A stretch of DNA of 6,877 bases from Methylocapsa sp. (GCA_017353815.1 JAFMSB010000087.1:1-6877), one strand, 5' to 3'. Shown: positions 1 to 6,470, numbered from the stretch's first letter. Numbers and translations: made by a program. The notes: generated by a model not told the origin, from the sequence alone.

Positions 1-327
1 ATGGAAATCCTCTTCCGTAACCTCTGCGAGAGGCTTCATTTCATAGACGCCGGCATTGTTCACGAGAATATCCAGCCGGCCGAACGCCTCCTTCGTCTGC
101 GCAAAGATTCGTTTCACGTCTGCGGCTTTTCCGACATCGCCCTGCACGGCAATCGCTTTGCCCCCCTTGGCCTTGATCTCCGAGACGGCGCGGTCGGCTC
201 CGCCCTTGCTCGAGGCATAGTTGATCGCAATCGCTGCGCCTTCCGCGGCGAGAGCTTTCGCGATTCCGGCGCCTATGCCCTTTGAGGCGCCTGTTACGAT
301 TGCCACCTTGCCAGACAATTTGCCCAT
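1..327 (-). CDS. Short-chain dehydrogenase/reductase (SDR), N-terminal part, cut by window edge
   Basis: Classical SDR oxidoreductase, probably NAD(P)H-dependent and cytosolic. Only the first 109 codons are present; the gene continues past the left edge, where family members usually reach about 245-255 residues. Seen: a Rossmann start with the TGxxxGIG cofactor loop (TGASKGIG, residues 12-19), the acidic D64-V65 after beta-4, and the NNAG structural motif at residues 90-93. The active-site YxxxK lies outside the window. Strand beta-2 ends in Asn-Tyr (36-37) with no Asp, and Ser/Lys follow, which in FabG-like SDRs favours NADPH (inference). The ATG at 325-327 is supported by a GGAGG on the minus strand (339-343), with a rather long 11-nt spacing. 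Such sequences are often labelled glucose 1-dehydrogenase or 3-oxoacyl-ACP reductase, but the substrate cannot be told here. A 24-bp palindrome just upstream suggests local repression. The family call is firm; the specific function is unknown. Confidence 0.93.
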   Translation of the reverse strand, partial: MGKLSGKVAIVTGASKGIGAGIAKALAAEGAAIAINYASSKGGADRAVSEIKAKGGKAIAVQGDVGKAADVKRIFAQTKEAFGRLDILVNNAGVYEMKPLAEVTEEDFH

Positions 328-353
328 GATGTTCTGTGCCTCCAATTGGGTTA

Positions 354-377
354 TTCGATAATTGTACAATTATCGAA
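354..377. promoter_or_regulatory. Perfect 24-bp palindrome, probable operator of the SDR gene
   Basis: The half-site TTCGATAATTGT is followed immediately by its exact reverse complement ACAATTATCGAA, with no mismatch and no spacer. The centre lies about 38 nt upstream of the SDR start codon, where a promoter would be expected. AT-rich, ungapped palindromes of this length are typical operators of TetR/AcrR- or MarR-type repressors that control nearby oxidoreductases (family knowledge). No regulator gene lies within the window on the other side, so the binding protein would be encoded elsewhere. It is unlikely to be a terminator for the phosphatase gene: it lies past that gene's 3' end on the minus strand, but it is AT-rich and has no T-run after it. 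Confidence 0.6.
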
Positions 378-442
378 CGATTTGCCCTTAGGTAGGCCGG
401 CGCGGCGGCAGTTTCAAGGCCACCGCCGCGATCAGCGCAGGC

Positions 443-955
443 TCAGGCATTAGGAATGGCCCCAGTTGCTGCCAGTTCCCGAAACGTCGCGACCCAGCGC
501 CGTTGTTCTTCGGTATCTGGCACATTCACGCCGCGCGCCCTCTCGATGAGTTCAAACGCGGCTTCCGGATCCAACCCGAGGAGCACGAGTACGCAGGCCG
601 CGATCAGCGCGGAGCGTCCGATCCCGGCCCGGCAATGCAAACCGACGGCTTTCCCCTCCTTCAGCTTCGCAATTATTGAACCGGCGAGGGCCACGGCCTG
701 TTGCATCGTCGTAGGCACGCCGCGATCCGGTATGGGAAAAGAAACAAAGTCTATCCCGGCTCATTGCAGCGGCCGGCTTCTTCTTGAAGGCCGAGTTCTG
801 GCTCTCCGCAGCCTCCAGAAGACTTACGATCACATCGATTCCTTCGATTCGCCAGCTCGCGATCTCGTCATCCAGCCAATCGCCTGCACGGGAGGCGCCA
901 TGATCGCAATCCGGCCGTGGCCGGGCACCTTAAGCCTGTATACTTTGGAGCGCAT
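443..955 (-). pseudogene. Cysteine-based protein tyrosine/dual-specificity phosphatase family gene with three frameshifts
   Basis: Read on the minus strand from the ATG at 953-955, the gene spells a small PTP-superfamily phosphatase once three single missing bases are restored: in the G-run at 890-892, at about 781-782, and in the C-run at 755-757. The corrected product is 171 residues, a normal family length. Its parts in order are a GRIAIM beta-strand near 14-19, GDWLDDE near 25-31, an IVSLLE segment near 43-48, the general-acid loop PIPDRGVP (Asp78), and the P-loop HCRAGIGRS with catalytic Cys109 and Arg115 (CX5R), then PDTEEQR near the C-terminus. Such enzymes hydrolyse phosphoester bonds on proteins or small molecules. 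The last 91 codons (443-718) remain open and hold the P-loop, but without Asp78 and the N-terminal half they are unlikely to form a working enzyme. All three lesions are one-base losses and the motifs are undamaged, so sequencing error is a serious alternative to a real, recent pseudogene. A GAGG sits only about 3 nt before the ATG. Confidence 0.83.
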
Positions 956-1076
956 TTGCCTCGAATGAGTCGAGAGCGCGTCATGGCAAGCCAGAAAATT
1001 CCAAGAGCGCCGCTTGTCTGCTGTCGCTGACGATGATTCTTCTTAGGAAGGGGGCAGGGGCTTGACCTCAACCCTC

Positions 1077-2108
1077 TCAACCCGCGTCGAGCCGCTTCCC
1101 CCAAGGCACTGACTTCTCGGCCGTCTGCTGCGGCCCGGTGCTGCTTGCCGCGATTTTGAGAACGGCCATCGCCTTGGCGAGCCAGCCGCTCGGGTCGGCT
1201 TCGTCGCCCATAATGATGAGCGAGTTATTTTGCTTGGCAAGCTTTCCATATTGCTCAAGGGCTGCTTTCGCCACTTCGAGCTGAACGGCCTCGGGGCCGC
1301 CTTCCTGCTTGATCTGTTCGCGAACGAGCCGGATTGCCTCGGCCTGGCCTTGGGCAACGTTGATCGCCGCCTGCTGTTCGCCTCCGGAACGCAATATCGC
1401 CGCCTGGCGGTCGCCATCGGCGCGGTTGATCTGGGATTGTTTGACGCCTTCCGATTCAAGGACCACGGCACGCTTGTCGCGTTCCGCCTTCATCTGCCGT
1501 TCCATCGATTCGAGCAGCGAACGCGGCATTTTGATATCTTTGATTTCGTAGCGGGTCACCAAAGCGCCCCAGGTTTGCGCCGCTTCGGCGACAGCCCGGA
1601 CGACCTTGTCATTGATTTCGGCTCGCTGCTCGAAGGTCTTGTCGAGCTCCATCGAACCAATCGCCGAACGCATAGTCGTCTGCGCGAGATTGATGATCGC
1701 CTTCCTTATGTCCTGCGCGCCATAAGCGGCATCCTTCGCATGCACGATCTTGTAGTAGAGAACGCCGTCGATCGTAACTGTCGCATTGTCCTTCGTTATG
1801 GCATCTTGCGCGGGCACGTCGATGACCTGCTCGCGCATGTCAAAGATGTAAGCAACGCGCTCGACCACCGGCCACACAATATTGATCCCGGCCGTCAGTG
1901 TCCGATTGTAGCGCCCGAGCCGCTCGATCACCACCACCTCTTGCTGGCGGACGAATTTGACGATGACCGCGGCCGTCAGAATCGCAACGTAGGCGATCCA
2001 AAAGAGGGGGCTGTAGACAAACCCGATTGGCAGACCGAGATGGCCGGCATTATTGGCAATGGCGAGACCTATGGCGACAACCCCTCCAAGAAACACGAAA
2101 CCGCCCAT
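1077..2108 (-). CDS. SPFH-domain (stomatin/paraslipin, QmcA-like) membrane protein
   Basis: A 343-residue protein of the SPFH/band-7 superfamily, whose members oligomerise on the inner membrane and organise proteases and lipid microdomains. Seen: two hydrophobic N-terminal segments (about 3-17 and 33-51), then the SPFH core (about 53-215) with the typical opening RLGRYNRTLTAGIN (63-76), the paired DMREQVIDVP (90-99) and TKDNATVTIDGVLYY (105-119) strands, and the stomatin-like LDKTFEQRAEIN (155-166). A long Ala/Glu/Gln-rich helical stretch (about 203-265) is predicted to form coiled coil, as in paraslipins. Length and order match E. coli QmcA (305 aa) and mitochondrial SLP-2. The ATG at 2106-2108 has an AGAGG about 7 nt upstream on the minus strand. 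An NfeD-type partner, frequent beside SPFH genes, is not seen. The phosphatase gene follows on the same strand after 121 bp, so co-transcription is possible but not shown. The family is firm; the individual role is unknown. Confidence 0.95.
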   Translation of the reverse strand: MGGFVFLGGVVAIGLAIANNAGHLGLPIGFVYSPLFWIAYVAILTAAVIVKFVRQQEVVVIERLGRYNRTLTAGINIVWPVVERVAYIFDMREQVIDVPAQDAITKDNATVTIDGVLYYKIVHAKDAAYGAQDIRKAIINLAQTTMRSAIGSMELDKTFEQRAEINDKVVRAVAEAAQTWGALVTRYEIKDIKMPRSLLESMERQMKAERDKRAVVLESEGVKQSQINRADGDRQAAILRSGGEQQAAINVAQGQAEAIRLVREQIKQEGGPEAVQLEVAKAALEQYGKLAKQNNSLIIMGDEADPSGWLAKAMAVLKIAASSTGPQQTAEKSVPWGKRLDAG

Positions 2109-2299
2109 TTCAAACCTCTGTTTCGAGCGCCTTCAACGGCCCTGTCCGCAAATTGCGGGCTACAGGACTTCAATCAAGAGGCCTAAGCCGTTAATACACC
2201 GGACGTCTGGTGCGTGGCCCAATTTTTGCCCGGGCAGAAAAGCGCCGCGGTTAGAGACGGCAGAAGCAGCGGCTGAAGGAAAAATCTTGGCGAGATATC
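2109..2299. promoter_or_regulatory. Divergent intergenic promoter region (SPFH gene / OpgC gene) with two inverted repeats
   Basis: This 191-bp spacer separates two genes transcribed away from each other, so it must hold both start regions. Two symmetric elements are visible. At 2141-2166, CCGCAA-A-TTGCGG forms a perfect short stem, extended by outer CCTGT/ACAGG arms after a 3-nt one-sided bulge; it lies 33-58 nt upstream of the SPFH start. At 2197-2212 there is a near-palindrome, CACC-G-GACGTC-T-GGTG, with one mismatched pair, about 90 nt upstream of the OpgC start. Either could be an operator or part of a leader. I could not assign convincing -35/-10 boxes. Confidence 0.4.
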
Positions 2300-3406
2300 A
2301 TGCGCGGACCCAATGAGATCGATTTCTGGCGCGGTTTTGCCCTTGTTACGATTTTCATCAATCATATACCCGGGATTTATTACGAGCGTTTCACCTTCCG
2401 CAATGTTTCGCTTTCGGACTCGGCCGAACTCTTTGTATTTCTTGCCGGCTGGGCGGTACGGAAACTGACCGACGGCAAGGCTGGAGCTTTGCCTGCGAAA
2501 TGGCTGGTGCTGCGCCTCGAATCCCGCGCCTTCCAGGTTTATATCGCTCAGCTTGCTGTCACGGAGTTTGCCGTCGCGCTCCTTGCGGCGGCCTCACTCT
2601 ATCTGGATGCGCCTTTCCTTCTCGATTGGCATAATGCGTCCGCCATTTTCAACGATCCCGTCGAGGCGCAACTTGGCCTCGTCCTGCTGACACATCAGCT
2701 GGGCTATTTTAACATCCTGCCGCTTTATGTCGTTTTGATCTTCCTTTCACCGGTGGTTGTATTGCTCCACCGCGCCTCGAAACTTTTGTTGCTGCTTGTA
2801 TCGCTAGCTGTCTATATGGCGGCCCTGCTTTGGGGCGTAAACTTGCCGACCTGGCCGGTCGAGGGCAGCTGGTTTTTCAATCCGCTGAGCTGGCAGCTTA
2901 TTTACGTGCTTGGCTTCCTGTTCGCGGGCGAAACTGGCCCGGGCAAATATATGTGGGGCCACCGGCGGGCGCTGCGCTTTCTTGCGCTGCCTCTGGTTCT
3001 TCTTGGAGCCGCGATTGGGCTCACGGGTTTCTCCCCCGATTCGGTCCTTGGACCCGATCCGAAGCTTGTGCTGAGTTTCTCCAAGACCTTTTTGGCACCC
3101 GCGCGGCTGATCCATTTTCTTTCTTTGGCCATGTTTTTTGCCGGCGCATTCCCTTTGATTGCGCGATGGCTTCCCGGCATTCCCGGTTACCTTTGCCTTC
3201 TTGGGCGGAATTCGCTTATCGTTTTTTGCATTTTGTCGCTTCTCAGCCTTTGCGCGCAAATCTTCCGCTATGTATATGGCGGATCTCTCACAACGGATTC
3301 GCTGATCGCCGGTTGCGGCTTGTTTTTCTTGGGCTTTGCCGCGTGGGCAGGGGAATGGCGCGACAGGATGCAAAGGGAATTGGCAGGCAAGCCGCTTTTG
3401 CTCTAG
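2300..3406 (+). CDS. OpgC-domain polytopic membrane protein, probable glycan acyl (succinyl) transferase
   Basis: A 368-residue, strongly hydrophobic protein with about ten predicted membrane segments. It matches the OpgC family (acyltransferase-3-like), whose studied members, such as Rhodobacter OpgC, attach succinyl groups to osmoregulated periplasmic glucans. Family hallmarks seen: the N-terminal DFWRG (8-12) and INH (20-22), the AELFVFLAGW segment (42-51), WFFNPLSWQLIYVLGF (191-206), KTFLAPARLIHFLSLA (262-277), and LGRNSLIVF (301-309). The C-terminus ends in a short basic cytosolic tail (about 352-364). The ATG at 2300 has only a weak GGCGAG 5 nt upstream; a better GAAGGA (2275-2280) is too far away, so translation may be modest. 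The gene overlaps the downstream SGNH hydrolase by 52 bp, implying one transcript. The substrate in this organism, whether periplasmic glucan, lipid or another glycan, is inferred and not shown. No opgG/opgH synthesis genes are in the window. Confidence 0.9.
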   Translation: MRGPNEIDFWRGFALVTIFINHIPGIYYERFTFRNVSLSDSAELFVFLAGWAVRKLTDGKAGALPAKWLVLRLESRAFQVYIAQLAVTEFAVALLAAASLYLDAPFLLDWHNASAIFNDPVEAQLGLVLLTHQLGYFNILPLYVVLIFLSPVVVLLHRASKLLLLLVSLAVYMAALLWGVNLPTWPVEGSWFFNPLSWQLIYVLGFLFAGETGPGKYMWGHRRALRFLALPLVLLGAAIGLTGFSPDSVLGPDPKLVLSFSKTFLAPARLIHFLSLAMFFAGAFPLIARWLPGIPGYLCLLGRNSLIVFCILSLLSLCAQIFRYVYGGSLTTDSLIAGCGLFFLGFAAWAGEWRDRMQRELAGKPLLL

Positions 3407-4164
3407 CGGTCTGCTGGCTCTCAATGGCTTATCCGGAAGCGCAGGAGGCGGCGGCGCCCCTTGCCCCGCCGCCTATGAGCCCGCCTTGCGATGTGCCCGG
3501 CGCGGATATTGCCGCACCGGCTACGCTCCCCAATGTGGCGGCCGCCCTCCAGAAGGGGGAGAAGCTGCGCATCCTTGCGATCGGGTCTTCATCGACCCTT
3601 GGCAATGGAGCCTCATCCCGTGAGAACAGCTATCCGGCCCAGCTCGAGTCGATTTTGGAACATGCTCTCAAAGGCGTCGATATCGTGATCCTTAATCGCG
3701 GCATTGCCGGCGAGATGGCGGAGACCACGGCGGAGCGGATCAAAAACGAGGTGGCATTGAGAAAGCCGGATCTCGTTCTCTGGCAGCTTGGAACGAATGA
3801 TGCGCTTGCCCGCATCCCCTTGCCGGAGTTCGAAGGCACCGTGCGCTCGACGATCCGCTGGCTCAAAGACAATCGGATCGACGTCGTGCTTGTCGGCGTC
3901 CAATACACCACGCGCCTTGTCCGCGATGCGAACTACACCGCAATCCGGGACAGTTTGCAGAAGCTCGCGGCCGAGGAGAAGATACTTTATATTCGCCGCT
4001 ATGACGCAATGAAGTTCATTGCCCAGCGGCGGGCAAATTTGCAGCTCCTTGCGGGCGACAATTTTCATCTCAATGATCTTGGCTATCACTGCATGGCGGA
4101 GCACGTCGCCCATGCGCTCATTGTCAGCCTCTTTGCGAGGAGAGCGCGGCCAGCTCCGCATTGA
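3355..4164 (+). CDS. Exported SGNH/GDSL-family hydrolase (probable esterase)
   Basis: A 269-residue serine hydrolase of the SGNH superfamily. Blocks seen: block I AIGSSSTLGNG (75-85) with nucleophile Ser79, where the usual GDS is GSS; block II NRGIAGE (114-120) with the oxyanion Gly; block III GTNDA (146-150) with Asn148; and block V DNFHLND (235-241) with the Asp235/His238 pair. The N-terminus has basic residues, a hydrophobic stretch (13-24) and an Ala/Pro-rich linker (31-57), which fits a cleavable signal peptide and periplasmic action. The frame stays open upstream to 2830, but that part is the shadow of the OpgC gene. The ATG at 3355 is chosen because it gives the signal peptide, although the AGGGGA before it almost touches the start codon. 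A later ATG at 3424 would lose the hydrophobic core. The gene overlaps the OpgC gene by 52 bp and likely shares its transcript. Removal of acyl groups from an envelope glycan is a reasonable inference. Family certain, start less so. Confidence 0.88.
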   Translation: MARQDAKGIGRQAAFALAVCWLSMAYPEAQEAAAPLAPPPMSPPCDVPGADIAAPATLPNVAAALQKGEKLRILAIGSSSTLGNGASSRENSYPAQLESILEHALKGVDIVILNRGIAGEMAETTAERIKNEVALRKPDLVLWQLGTNDALARIPLPEFEGTVRSTIRWLKDNRIDVVLVGVQYTTRLVRDANYTAIRDSLQKLAAEEKILYIRRYDAMKFIAQRRANLQLLAGDNFHLNDLGYHCMAEHVAHALIVSLFARRARPAPH

Positions 4165-4170
4165 TCCTGG

Positions 4171-5574
4171 TCATCCCACCTCGAACCAGCTTGCCGAGGC
4201 TGCGCTGGGCCCCTCGGCGGCCAAGCAGTCGATTGCCCATTTGCCGGGATTGTCCGCCACGAAGGCGATGTGCTTTGTTTTGCCGTCGGCGATAAGAACT
4301 GTGTCGCGCCAATAGGGCTCCCATCCATCGTCGAGATCGTGCAAGAGGCGCGCCGCGTGGCCGTGCAAATGGATTGCCAGCACGCGCCCGGCGCGATTCG
4401 CAAAACCAAGCGTTACAGGCGTGCCTCGCTTGACCGAAAAAAGAGGCGGATGCGCGAAACCGGCAAATATTTTCCCATTCAGCCGCCAGTTCAGCGGCGG
4501 CTTCCATCCGGGTGCGGCCGCGGAGGCTGCCCCTGAAGTTGAAGCCGTCTCGATGGCAATCTCGAATTTTCGCGCGCGCTCGAGCTTAATCTCCGCAGGC
4601 AGAAGCGGGTTTTGGGGAAGCGAAGCAATTGGGGCGAGGGGCGGGCGCCTTTCTCCCTGTGTCTTGAAAAGGAGAACGGTGCGCTCTGCCTCTTTATCGC
4701 CGCGCAGGCTCAAACCGGCGCGGGCCCCTTCTTCGGGAGGCAAATCAAGCATCACGTCAAAGCGCGCGCCGGGTCCCACGGGAATGGTGTTCTTTGCTGG
4801 CGCAAAGGCCTCGCACGGCTGGCTATCGACCGCAAGCACGAGAGGCGCGCTGCCAAAGAAAGCGGCCGCCAAGGGAAGCGAATAGGCCGCATTGACGATT
4901 CGCAGCCGCAGCCGCGATGCCGGCGGCAGTATTTTTTCCGCCACGCCGGCCGCCGCGTTGATCGTGAAGGAGGAGCAATCGTCATCGAGGCGCGCAGCAG
5001 CGCCGCATCTCCAATCATCGAGGATCACAACCATATCTTGATCGATCGTGGGCGGCTCCGGCTCGTCGATGATCATCGCCCCATAGAGTCCGTGCCCGAG
5101 CTGCTCGCCGAGCAAAGGCAAGACATGCGAATGGTACCAATAGAACCCGCTTTCGGGAGGCACGAAGCGATAATCAAAGCTGCCGCCGGGAGCGATTGGC
5201 TCTTGGGTGAGGCCCGCTACGCCATCCATCGAATTCGTGACGCGAATGCCATGCCAATTGAGGCTCAAGGGTTGGGCAAGCTTGTTGGCAAGCCTTATCT
5301 TGACCTCTTCGCCCTTTTTGAAACGCAGCAAAGGCCCGGGCACGATCCCATCGAAACCCCAGATCGCGGCGGGCGGGTCTTTTTCAAACGCAGATTTCAG
5401 CTTCGCCTCGCGCGCCTCGAGGAGGCGAAATCCATCTTTCAAAGGGTCTGATTTCGCCCGCCCTTGCGGGACGAAGATGCTTGCAACAATCTGCCCGAGA
5501 AACAGGCGGCGGCTTGGGCTTCTGCGCAGCAGTGCTGCTTCCAGCTCAAAGGCCGAAGATGGGGTCAAATCCAC
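4171..5574 (-). CDS. Tat-exported multicopper-oxidase-fold protein with depleted copper ligands
   Basis: A 467-residue cupredoxin protein of the multicopper oxidase (laccase/SufI) superfamily. A twin-arginine signal is seen, SRRLFLG at 21-27 followed by a hydrophobic stretch, so it is exported folded to the periplasm. Domain 1 has GFDGIVPGPLLR (73-84) and NWHG (106-109), then WYHSH (146-150). The C-terminal domain has HLHGH (402-406) and, where HCHxxxH is expected, IDCLAAEG (448-455). Compared with CueO-type enzymes it keeps one His of HxHG, both of HxH, the last two of HxxHxH, and the type-1 Cys (Cys450). It lacks the first His of motif 1 (Asn106), the first of motif 3 (Leu399), both motif-4 His that flank the Cys (Asp449, Leu451), the next His (Gly) and the axial Met. 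Normal oxidase chemistry is therefore doubtful; a SufI/FtsP-like structural or copper-binding role is possible. The GTG at 5572-5574 is chosen because it overlaps the methyltransferase end by 10 bp and begins just before the Tat signal. There is no in-frame ATG before the domain. Confidence 0.9.
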   Translation of the reverse strand: MDLTPSSAFELEAALLRRSPSRRLFLGQIVASIFVPQGRAKSDPLKDGFRLLEAREAKLKSAFEKDPPAAIWGFDGIVPGPLLRFKKGEEVKIRLANKLAQPLSLNWHGIRVTNSMDGVAGLTQEPIAPGGSFDYRFVPPESGFYWYHSHVLPLLGEQLGHGLYGAMIIDEPEPPTIDQDMVVILDDWRCGAAARLDDDCSSFTINAAAGVAEKILPPASRLRLRIVNAAYSLPLAAAFFGSAPLVLAVDSQPCEAFAPAKNTIPVGPGARFDVMLDLPPEEGARAGLSLRGDKEAERTVLLFKTQGERRPPLAPIASLPQNPLLPAEIKLERARKFEIAIETASTSGAASAAAPGWKPPLNWRLNGKIFAGFAHPPLFSVKRGTPVTLGFANRAGRVLAIHLHGHAARLLHDLDDGWEPYWRDTVLIADGKTKHIAFVADNPGKWAIDCLAAEGPSAASASWFEVG

Positions 5575-6047
5575 CGCCGGACCCGGGCCTTGTAGCGTAG
5601 ATATGTCTCGCCGAATTTCTGCTCGAGATAGGCTTCTTCCGGCTCGATTACGGCCTTTTGCAACGCGAGCGCGAGCACGGGAGTAAGAATCAGAACCCAA
5701 ATGGAGTTCACGAAACAGGCGATACCGATGCCAAGCAAGACCATGCCGCCATAATAGGGGTTGCGGCTGACGCTGAATGGCCATTCCGTCGCAATTGCCG
5801 TCGCGGGCTCGCGGACATTGGCGTTCGCCCGGACCATCTCGCGAGCGGCATAAGCCATGATGTTGGCGGCGATAAAGATGGCAAAGAATCCGATAATTCC
5901 GCTTGCGACGCGGGGCAAAAAGGCAAAAGACCAGAACCAATTCAGGATAAGTCCCGGCAGCAAGACCACAACAAAGATCACATTTGGCGAGGCAATCAAT
6001 TTGGGACGGTCGGCGGCGGGATCAGTGCCCCAGGGTCCTTGCTGCAT
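5565..6047 (-). CDS. Isoprenylcysteine carboxyl methyltransferase (ICMT)/PEMT-family membrane protein
   Basis: A 160-residue integral membrane protein with four predicted helices (about 22-40, 46-66, 102-119, 117-134). The C-terminal half carries the family's S-adenosylmethionine-binding features: the WPFSVSRNPYYGG segment (89-101), containing the RNPxY core, and EPEEAYLEQKFGETYLRY (135-152), with the conserved E...L...FG..Y..Y pattern ending in a basic tail (RVRRW). Eukaryotic relatives methylate prenylated cysteines or phosphatidylethanolamine. The substrates of bacterial homologues are mostly unknown, so no specific reaction is claimed. The ATG at 6045-6047 has a strong GAGGAG (6057-6062, minus strand) 9 nt upstream. 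Its stop overlaps the GTG start of the multicopper-oxidase-like gene, suggesting translational coupling and a two-gene operon. An Irr-box-like repeat lies 216 bp upstream. Length and topology are normal for the family. Confidence 0.9.
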   Translation of the reverse strand: MQQGPWGTDPAADRPKLIASPNVIFVVVLLPGLILNWFWSFAFLPRVASGIIGFFAIFIAANIMAYAAREMVRANANVREPATAIATEWPFSVSRNPYYGGMVLLGIGIACFVNSIWVLILTPVLALALQKAVIEPEEAYLEQKFGETYLRYKARVRRWI

Positions 6048-6262
6048 CGCCCGCCGCTCCTCGTATTTTTGATTTTGGAGTTTTTAGCATTTGAAGGAAC
6101 TGAGCGGAAGGCAGCACCTCGCACCAAAAGGGAGGCCGCGAAAGGCTTCCGGCCGGTCCTCTTTCCGGTTGCCAGTCGTTCGCGAGGGGTTCGCTCGCGC
6201 CAGTTGCCATGTGTCCGGCCACATTGCAAGGAATGCCGCCCTAATCTTGCTGCGGCAACTGC

Positions 6263-6277
6263 TTAGAATAATTCTAA
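6263..6277. promoter_or_regulatory. Irr-box-like (ICE) inverted repeat TTAGAA-TAA-TTCTAA
   Basis: A perfect inverted repeat, TTAGAA N3 TTCTAA, inside an AT-rich patch. It matches, from memory, the iron-control element bound by the haem-responsive Fur-family regulator Irr in alphaproteobacteria. The nearest gene start is the ICMT gene, 216 bp away on the minus strand, heading the operon with the multicopper-oxidase-like gene. On the plus strand no gene starts within the window downstream. An iron-linked control of the ICMT/MCO operon, or of an unseen transcript in this region, is inference. A 15-bp AT-rich palindrome can also arise by chance. Confidence 0.45.
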
Positions 6278-6470
6278 AAATGTTTTCACTTGAAACTTTT
6301 TTGTAAGATTCCTGCCCAAAACCTTACGCGCCTCCCGCAATTTTCCGCCTTTGCTGGAGTAAGAGCGGCAGAAAATCATGTAGGATCGAAGCCTCGCGCA
6401 TCCGCAGGCGCTCTGGCGCGTTGTGCGGCCAGATAGGCGGATCTAGGCCGGGCGGCATTTTTCAGGCGAT

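Noticed and set aside
456..968. A 170-codon plus-strand frame opposite the phosphatase gene.
   Set aside because: It is the complement of the recognisable phosphatase sequence and has no motif. Its openness does not outweigh the CX5R signature on the minus strand.
1230..2186. A 318-codon plus-strand reading frame opposite the SPFH gene.
   Set aside because: It is antisense to a clearly conserved SPFH protein and has no recognisable domain. Long antisense frames are common in GC-rich genomes.
2830..3354. Upstream extension of the SGNH hydrolase frame.
   Set aside because: It lies entirely within the OpgC gene in another frame and has no domain; the signal peptide begins at 3355.
4193..4218. 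GCCGAGG/CCTCGGC inverted repeat as an intrinsic terminator.
   Set aside because: It has no T-run on either side and lies inside coding sequence, so it is kept only as a remark on the convergent gene ends.
5575..5940. N-terminal extension of the multicopper-oxidase-like frame.
   Set aside because: It is out of frame with the methyltransferase gene that occupies this stretch, and it is low-complexity Arg/His-rich sequence placed before the Tat signal.
6280..6306. A short plus-strand frame (ATG plus 7 codons) just after the Irr-like repeat.
   Set aside because: It is too short to judge, has no Shine-Dalgarno sequence and no gene follows for it to act as a leader peptide.
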